A stretch of DNA of 11,001 nt from JACDAE01 sp034438015 (GTDB lineage Bacteria > Chloroflexota > Ktedonobacteria > Ktedonobacterales > Ktedonobacteraceae). The stretch lies in assembly GCA_034438015.1 (NCBI GenBank), contig DAOTTD010000117.1, positions 1-11,001 of the forward strand, given 5' to 3'. Position 1 is the stretch's first letter; each line of letters opens with the position of its first letter. The position numbers were made by a program, and so were the translations under genes. The notes below the pieces were generated by a model that was given only the letters and a program-made list of their open reading frames with translations, had not been told where the DNA came from and searched no databases. This document shows, one piece after another, positions 6,648 through 11,001 of this stretch.

Positions 6648-8202
6648 ATGGCGACGGAACAACTCGACGCAATTATCATCGGTGCGGGACATAACGGACT
6701 CGTTGCAGCGGGCTATCTGGCGCGCGCCGGGAAAAAAGTGGTTGTGTTGGAGCTGCGTGACCGGGTTGGTGGGGCATGTACCCTGGAGGAGCCATTTCCA
6801 GGCTTTACGATGTCCCCTTGCGCCTACGTTGTGAGTCTGCTACGCCCCGAGATTATTCGCGATCTGGAGCTGGCGCGCTACGGCTTCGAGGCGTATGTGA
6901 AGGACCCGCAGATGTTCGTCCCCTACCAGGACGGCAACTACCTCTTCTTCCGTGCCAGCACCGAACAGACTGTCGAGAACATCCGCCGCTTCTCTCCTCA
7001 CGATGCGGAGGTTTATCCCAAATTCCTGCAATTTTTCGATCGCGCATCCGAGATTCTCAAACCTATTTTACTTGAGGAACCGCCATCCATTGCTGATCTT
7101 GCAGGGCGCTTCCGAGGCGAGGATGAAGGGATTTACCGTTATTTGATGTTCGGCAACCTCTACGATATGCTCGCCGACTACTTCGAGTCGGACTATTTAC
7201 GTGCTGCTTTTGCAGGACAGGGCGTCATCGGCACCTTTATCGGACCCAGAACGCCTGGCTCGGTCTACGTGATGTGGCACCACATGTTCGGCGAGGTCAA
7301 CGGTGAGAAGGGCATGTGGGGCCTATGTACGCGGCGGTATGGGGCGCATCAGCTTTGCTCTGGCGGCCTCAGCGGAGGTGCAGGGCGTGACGATCCGCAC
7401 CAACGAGCGCGTCGCACGCCTGCTCGTGCACAATGGTCGCGCCGAAGGGGTGCGCCTGGAGAGTGGCGAAGAGATACGCGCCAGGGCGGTCCTCTCTAAC
7501 GCCGATCCCAAACGAACTTTCCTGCAATTCTGCGCCGATGCTCACCTGGATAAGGACTTTCTCAAACGCATCTCCGCGTTCAAGACCGATAGCGCGGTGA
7601 TCAAAATCAACGTTGCGCTGAAGGAGCTGCCCAGCTTCTCCTGCCTGCCAGGCACAGCGCCAGCCTTGCAGCACTCTGGCTCGTGCGAGATCAGTCCCAC
7701 GCCCGACTGGGTACAGGAGGCGTACGAGGATGCTGCACATGGCGAGCTCTCGCGCAAGCCCTACATCGAGGCATACATGCAGTCCGCCACTGATCCCACG
7801 GTCGCGCCCACGGGTAAACATACGATCTCTATGTTCTGCCAGTATGCGCCCTATCGCCTCAAGGGCCGCGCGTGGTCCGATGAGGTGAAAAACGAGATGG
7901 CCGACCGCATCATTGCGACGCTGACCGAGTTCGCCCCCAATTTCGCCGACGCCGTGATCGCTCGCCAGGTGCTCAGTCCGGTGGATATCGAGCAGCGCTA
8001 CGGCATGCCCAATGGAAACATCTTCCATGGCGAGATCACGCCCGATCAGCTCTTCTCGCAGCGACCGACGCCAGAATGCGCCCACTATCGCACACCCATC
8101 GCCGGACTCTACCTGTGCGGCTCAGGCACCCATCCAGGCGGCGGCGTGATGGGCGCCCCCGGACATAATGCGGCTCAGGCCCTGTTGAGCGACTGGCGAT
8201 AA
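6648..8202 (+). pseudogene. FAD-dependent oxidoreductase (phytoene desaturase/PYROXD2-like) with a +1 frameshift near 7318-7323
   Basis: Two overlapping frames together encode one flavoprotein of about 517 residues, the usual family length. The N-terminal half has the dinucleotide-binding motif GAGHNG at 12-17 and VVLELRDRVGGACT after it. The C-terminal half, in another frame, ends with the family's FAD-contacting GLYLCGSGTHPGGGVMGAPGHNAAQ. The switch falls at the run GGGGCC (7318-7323). Removing one base there gives GEKGMWG followed by YVRGGMGRISF, the continuity expected of the family. The substrate is unknown; relatives act on carotenoids or unidentified hydrophobic molecules. The ATG at 6648 is chosen because AGGAG lies directly upstream; an in-frame ATG at 6612 is possible. 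It could be a true pseudogene, a sequencing or assembly error, or two separately translated halves (GTG 7303). Confidence 0.82.
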
Positions 8203-8232
8203 GGACAAAGTCTTAAATGAATTATGGGCAAT

Positions 8233-8340
8233 TTATGTGCCTCTGGCGTCGAGTAGCTCCCGTATGAACCCGACGGCGACTGAGAGCCAATCGAACGAGC
8301 GCGTCCACGCCACCCACTCCTGCTGCGTGGGCCAGCCTAC
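8233..8340 (-). pseudogene. Duplicated C-terminal stump of the adjacent Trp-rich gene
   Basis: The minus strand encodes VGWPTQQEWVAWTRSFDW and 17 further residues before a TAA. This aligns without gaps to the C-terminus of the protein at 8487-9053 (from Pro153), with 22 of 31 positions identical by my count. The frame stays open upstream to 8547 but that part shows no similarity and overlaps the intact gene. I therefore read it as a remnant of a tandem paralogue whose 5' part was deleted. It has no start or ribosome binding site of its own. Confidence 0.65.
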
Positions 8341-8430
8341 CGATTTCTCTATGATTGAAACAATTGAAACAATGTTAACAGATATAGCCGGCGTTTTGCC
8401 TGACCTCATGAGGATTTTAGGTTGAGAGGC

Positions 8431-8488
8431 GATGGTAGAACTTGCTCTCAGATAACTGAAAGCGTGCCGCTGACACCTTTCTACCATC
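8431..8488. repeat. 10-bp inverted repeat at the edge of the intact Trp-rich gene
   Basis: GATGGTAGAA (8431-8440) is repeated inverted as TTCTACCATC (8479-8488) with 38 nt between. The right arm ends in the stop codon of the gene at 8487-9053. It could form a hairpin at the 3' end of that mRNA, though no T run follows, or mark a rearrangement point between the intact copy and its stump. Confidence 0.35.
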
Positions 8489-9053
8489 ACTCTTTCTCCA
8501 TCGAATCCAGCATCTGGCGAATAAACGGAATGGCCAGCGAAAGCCAATCAAAGGCGCGCGTCCAGTCCACCCATTTTTGCTGAGTCGGCCACCCAGGCCG
8601 ATAGCGCCGGATCAGATCCCTGGGCATGACGACAGCCCATTTTGTGCCCTCGCCGAGCCCGCCGGGAGTAATACGCACTGAAATGGTAAACACATTCTCG
8701 TTGGGAAGGTGCTGTTTCCAGTCGGGCAAGATTTTGAGTAAGGAATCATGCCGCCAGGAGGTGAAAAGGGCCGGATCTTCGGGGGCACCGCTGGCAGAGC
8801 GGCGCAGGGTCAGAACCTGGCCAACCACCGCCGAACGCTCCCATTCGGGGAAGCGCAGCCAAACCGAATAGCGGTACTCGTCGAGGCCAACAGCCTGGAG
8901 AAAGGGATGATAGCCCTCGCGCTCGATGCGCTTCTCCGTATCGCCCTGCCAGATACGCACCATAGCATCCAGGCGCTTGCGCTTCTCATACTCACTTAAA
9001 TTAGCGTGAGGACCCGTGTTCGCAGGATAGGACTGGTTCCGTTGTTCTTGCAT
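8487..9053 (-). CDS. Trp-rich protein of unknown function, 188 residues
   Basis: I do not recognise this family. The product has ten Trp residues, four of them in the last 35 residues in the pattern GWPTQQKWVDWTRAFDW. There is no signal peptide or membrane helix. The N-terminal 45 residues are highly charged and probably helical; the middle has alternating hydrophobic stretches such as YRYSVWLRF and VFTISVRI suggestive of beta strands. No strong ribosome binding site precedes the ATG at 9053; a weak GGATAGAG lies close upstream. The existence of a duplicated C-terminal fragment just downstream supports it being a real protein-coding sequence. It has no operon partner. Confidence 0.65.
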   Translation of the reverse strand: MQEQRNQSYPANTGPHANLSEYEKRKRLDAMVRIWQGDTEKRIEREGYHPFLQAVGLDEYRYSVWLRFPEWERSAVVGQVLTLRRSASGAPEDPALFTSWRHDSLLKILPDWKQHLPNENVFTISVRITPGGLGEGTKWAVVMPRDLIRRYRPGWPTQQKWVDWTRAFDWLSLAIPFIRQMLDSMEKE

Positions 9054-9489
9054 TATGCTCTATCCACAATCAATAGGTGATGACGAGAGGCAAGAAAAAG
9101 ATGTGCGGCTCTCCTCTCCATAGCCAAGTATAGGTCTCATTCGTACAAGCGTCAATCGTGAGAGCTACATTGGTAGTGGCCGCTGGTAAATAGGCTGAAA
9201 GTTGGGACGCAAATACTGGGCTGAGAGCCTCTTGTCCGAATTTTCAACCCATATATATGCGCTCAATGTTCGACGCCACTTCCAGACCTTCGATCATTTC
9301 ATAAGAACAGGCCATTTTCAACAGAAAAGATGCATTCTGAATTTTCATTCACTCCCTGGCATCTGCCGCCTCAAGGGCGACGCAAGTTCTGGAGGTTCTG
9401 GCTCGATCGAACATTGGCCGCAAAATCTGATCATTGAGGTGAATTCTGTCGAACATTGAGCGCAATTACCAGACACGCCGTTGCAGTGC
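9054..9489. repeat. Gene-free region with several copies of a transposon-end-like motif
   Basis: No gene is seen. Copies of a ~22-bp motif with core AATGTTCG occur at 9252-9273 (+), 9407-9428 (-) and 9449-9472 (-). A diverged copy starting CTGGTAAATAG lies at 9183-9205 (+). The copies at 9183 and 9472 point at each other and would bound a 288-bp unit beginning TGGTAA and ending TTACCA. No matching target duplication is visible at its ends. The arrangement resembles the multiple transposase-binding sites at ends of Tn7-, Tn402- or Mu-like elements, but the family is not identified. Confidence 0.5.
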
Positions 9490-9490
9490 T

Positions 9491-9538
9491 GGTAAATAGC
9501 GTGAATGTTCGGCGAATTTTTAAGCCGAAATGTGGGAA
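9491..9538 (+). repeat. Left inverted terminal repeat (48 bp)
   Basis: This repeat contains the GGTAAATAGCGTGAATGTTC tip and the AAGCCGAAATGTGGGAA inner block. Its partner is at 10515-10561 on the opposite strand. Confidence 0.75.
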
Positions 9539-9670
9539 TTTTGGGCCAATCATGGGAATTAACCATCTCTCAAGATGCAAATCCGCACCAGAAGGGCTGT
9601 TACACACATGCTTCTTGTAAATTGGCGGTAGAACAGACAGCCATTTTTAGCTCCTCATTTTTTTACTGAA

Positions 9671-10054
9671 CTATTTCTCCTGATGCTCGACCCACTGAGC
9701 TCGCCAAGCAGGTGGCTCGAACGGATCAGCAAAGTACTGTGTCTCGTGGGCAACTTTGCCATCGCAAAACTCCATAATGCTGACTGTTTGCGTTGGCTGC
9801 TCGTTATAGCTGAGCACGTACTCGGTGATCCAGAGATCGCCGCTGCCAAGGATGCGCCGGATGGTGAAGCCCAGCTTCGCCGGGTGGTGTCCGCGAAGGG
9901 CCTGAATGTTGTGGCGACCGCGGATTCGCTCGCCTGACTGAGGATACTCGACTAGAACGTCGTCGTGATAGATCTCGTGTTCCGCTTCAATGTCACCAGC
10001 TGCGGAGGCTGCCCAGTGCCGATCCAGAGCTGTCCGAATTTCCTGGTTTTCCAT
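9671..10054 (-). CDS. SnoaL-like / NTF2-family protein
   Basis: The 127-residue product matches the size and layout of SnoaL-like polyketide-cyclase-fold proteins, a cone-shaped alpha+beta barrel used as a small-molecule enzyme or binding domain. The sequence has an N-terminal helix (about 1-20, RTALDRHWAASAAGD), then IYHDDVLVEYPQSGERIRGR (29-48), typical of this family, where an Asp and His pair often lines the pocket. The beta strands WITEYVLSYNEQPTQTVSIMEF and VAHETQYFADPFEPPAW follow. The ligand is unknown. The start at 10054 is preferred to 10150 because GGGGGAG lies five bases upstream and the upstream residues are not family-like. It is the only recognisable gene inside the element bounded by the 47/48-bp inverted repeats. 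Confidence 0.82.
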   Translation of the reverse strand: MENQEIRTALDRHWAASAAGDIEAEHEIYHDDVLVEYPQSGERIRGRHNIQALRGHHPAKLGFTIRRILGSGDLWITEYVLSYNEQPTQTVSIMEFCDGKVAHETQYFADPFEPPAWRAQWVEHQEK

Positions 10055-10514
10055 GGTTTCTCCCCCTTTAGCTCGTACAGAGCAACATGGATCTCCTGTG
10101 AAGATGATACTGCTGGCGAAGTCGATTTTCACGCTTGAGACCCAACGCATTCAAGCTCAGAATGAGCATAGTTTTTGACTTCGCCAGCAGTATCGAAGAT
10201 GCCACAGAGCCATATGCGTATGAAAGCTAGAGATATGTATCGACATTCTTTCTTGTTTGCGTAGTTCAACGACCATTCAACAGAGGTGCTGGCGAATACC
10301 TTGAGAGGGCAAGCGCCAGAGCTATTGAAGTAAATAGGTGGTGGTTGTCTCAAAAGAAGGCCAACCAAGCTAATCCGTTGACCTCTTTGGGCTATTTCCT
10401 CATGCAAAAGCGGCGCAGTGCCTACCCGAATTTACATATATTTAGAGTGAGAGGTCGCCAGGCGAGCCGTTTCTCAGAAATCCAATGGCTGTGCTGCTCA
10501 ACCTTCGCGCCGAT
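10055..10514. other. Non-coding part of the putative element
   Basis: Apart from the 18-bp inverted repeat near its left side, I see no credible gene. Open frames of up to 92 codons on the minus strand (about 10129-10407) have no recognisable motif and cross the hairpin, so I leave them uncalled. Confidence 0.3.
10106..10194. repeat. 18-bp perfect inverted repeat forming a long structured hairpin
   Basis: GATACTGCTGGCGAAGTC (10106-10123) is repeated perfectly in inverted form at 10177-10194 across 53 bp. Inside the loop two further hairpins compete or combine: GCTTGA (10133-10138) with TCAAGC (10151-10156), and GCTCA-GAA-TGAGC (10155-10167). It lies 51 bp upstream of the SnoaL-like start codon, so it may sit in that gene's leader, contain its promoter, or be a small inserted palindromic element. 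Confidence 0.7.
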
Positions 10515-10561
10515 TTCCCACATTTCGGCTTAAAAATCGTCGAACATTCACGCTATTTACC
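10515..10561 (-). repeat. Right inverted terminal repeat (47 bp)
   Basis: This is the reverse complement of the repeat at 9491-9538, differing by one substitution and one missing base. It reads inward from the right tip TGGTAAATAG on the minus strand. Confidence 0.75.
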
Positions 10562-10599
10562 AACAAGACAAAGCCATTGTGATTCGTCCACAGGACTGG

Positions 10600-10633
10600 A
10601 AAAGAGCTGTCTCGTTTTTTAGCAGTCTCTTTT
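10600..10633. terminator. Possible weak bidirectional hairpin
   Basis: AAAAGAGCTG (10600-10609) can pair with CAG-T-CTCTTTT (10623-10633) with one bulged T and a T-rich loop. The stem ends in A/T pairs as terminators do, but the stem is weak and no gene ends close by. Confidence 0.25.
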
Positions 10634-10943
10634 GCTTGCTTGCCCTTTGGCCTTCATTTGACCAAACCTTACGAAATACGCAAGTCCTCTTCAGGTCTCT
10701 CAAGGTTTTTATTCCAGGAAGTACTGCACACCAGAGTCAAGCATGATTTGGCCAGGTTTCTTCAATAGGATAAGCGGGTTTGTGACCACGCATGGACTTT
10801 CACCTCCTCTCCCCAGTTTATCCTCTCGTGGTGACCCTGTCAAACTCGGAAAAAACTTGTGATTGTCTGTACTAAGTGGTGCATCCGGCAAATATGGTAT
10901 ACTTGAGAAAGGAGCAGGAGAAGCAAGCAAGGAGAGAGACGAG
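10634..10943. other. Gene-free region upstream of the IS630-like transposase
   Basis: No supported gene. The left end of the IS630-like element should lie in the last part of this stretch, but its right end is outside the window, so the terminal repeat cannot be defined. Confidence 0.3.
10898..10903 (+). promoter_or_regulatory. Putative -10 box of the IS630-like transposase gene
   Basis: TATACT lies 40 nt upstream of the start codon, without a clear -35 at standard spacing. Confidence 0.3.
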
Positions 10944-11001
10944 ATGGCGCGACAATTGCGAGAACTGAGCGAGGAAGAACGAAAGACCCTTGAGCGCCTG
11001 G
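10944..11001 (+). CDS. 5' end of an IS630-like transposase, truncated by window edge
   Basis: The visible 19 codons read MARQLRELSEEERKTLERL. This charged helix opening, with L-S-x-E-E-R, resembles the N-terminal helix-turn-helix domain of IS630-family transposases, which move their element into TA sites. AAGGAG at 10929-10934 lies nine bases upstream, supporting the start. With so little sequence the family call is tentative. Confidence 0.6.
   Translation, partial: MARQLRELSEEERKTLERL

Larger units (their letters stand above)
9490..10562. mobile_element. Putative non-autonomous element with 47/48-bp inverted terminal repeats
   Basis: The left end 9491-9538 and the reverse complement of the right end 10515-10561 are the same apart from one substitution and one single-base indel. 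Both read inward from TGGTAAATAGCGTGAATG and include a TTTTTAAGCCGAAATGTG block. The tips are TG and CA, as in many DDE transposons. Between them lie one SnoaL-like gene, a long hairpin and about 300 bp with no recognisable gene, but no transposase. The five bases flanking each end (AGTGC and ACAAG) do not match, so a target duplication is absent or lost. It could be a cargo-carrying minimal element moved in trans, or the inner ends of a decayed larger element. Confidence 0.55.

Noticed and set aside
7369..8085. 238-codon minus-strand ORF opposite the flavoprotein
   Set aside because: It is antisense to a conserved coding region with FAD-binding motifs and is explained by the GC-rich codon pattern.
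8354..8371. ATTGAAACA tandem duplicated
   Set aside because: Two copies of a 9-mer in non-coding DNA is too little to call a functional repeat.
9407..9472. Possible CRISPR-like spacing of motif copies
   Set aside because: The copies are in mixed orientation and irregularly spaced with diverged edges, and there are no cas genes.
10129..10407. 92-codon minus-strand ORF within the element
   Set aside because: It runs through the 18-bp inverted repeat, has no recognisable motif and no good ribosome binding site. A decayed coding remnant cannot be excluded.
10634..10929. TTGCTTGCTT at 10632-10641 and its inverted match near 10920
   Set aside because: Low-complexity sequence; not credible as insertion sequence termini without the element's other end.
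10709..10930. 73-codon minus-strand ORF before the IS630-like gene
   Set aside because: It overlaps the promoter and ribosome binding site region of the transposase gene and has no family features.

Overview
The window looks like accessory-rich chromosome from a Ktedonobacteria-type member of the Chloroflexota. This is inferred from gene style only: a lipoprotein GH3 hexosaminidase, a DUF4349 lipoprotein, a GrdB/PrdB-like protein, a PYROXD2-like flavoprotein, and two different transposase fragments at the window edges. No rRNA, tRNA or CRISPR was seen, so the taxonomy is tentative.

Layout, left to right. Positions 1-99 hold the last codons of an ISAzo13-like transposase. An OsmC peroxiredoxin gene (423-866, +) has a promoter overlapped by a perfect 9-bp dyad. 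It converges on an Hsp20 gene (917-1315, -). A secreted GH3 lipoprotein (1443-2708, -) follows and is divergent from the gene at 2963-3718 (+). That gene is the key object of the window. It reads as two ORFs split by an in-frame TGA, but the TGA falls at the first position of a redox U-P-M-C motif and is followed at the right distance by a stem-loop resembling a bacterial SECIS. I read it as one selenoprotein of the GrdB/PrdB family. An unknown gene (3751-4185, -) converges on it. After an AT-rich spacer come a histidine phosphatase (4677-5318, +), a DUF4349 lipoprotein (5592-6566, +) and an FAD-dependent oxidoreductase (6648-8202, +) that carries a single-base frameshift near 7318-7323.

From about 8200 the window becomes disordered. 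A Trp-rich unknown gene (8487-9053, -) is followed by a 35-codon duplicated stump of its own C-terminus (8233-8340). From 9183 to 10563 there are several copies of a short transposon-end-like motif. Two of them form a near-perfect 47/48-bp inverted repeat bounding a 1.07-kb unit with no visible transposase. That unit carries a SnoaL/NTF2-like gene (9671-10054, -) and a long hairpin. The window closes with the first 19 codons of an IS630-like transposase (10944 onward, +).

Functionally, OsmC, Hsp20 and the putative selenoprotein are compatible with redox or proteotoxic stress handling, and GH3 plus DUF4349 with the cell envelope. The genes do not form one obvious pathway.
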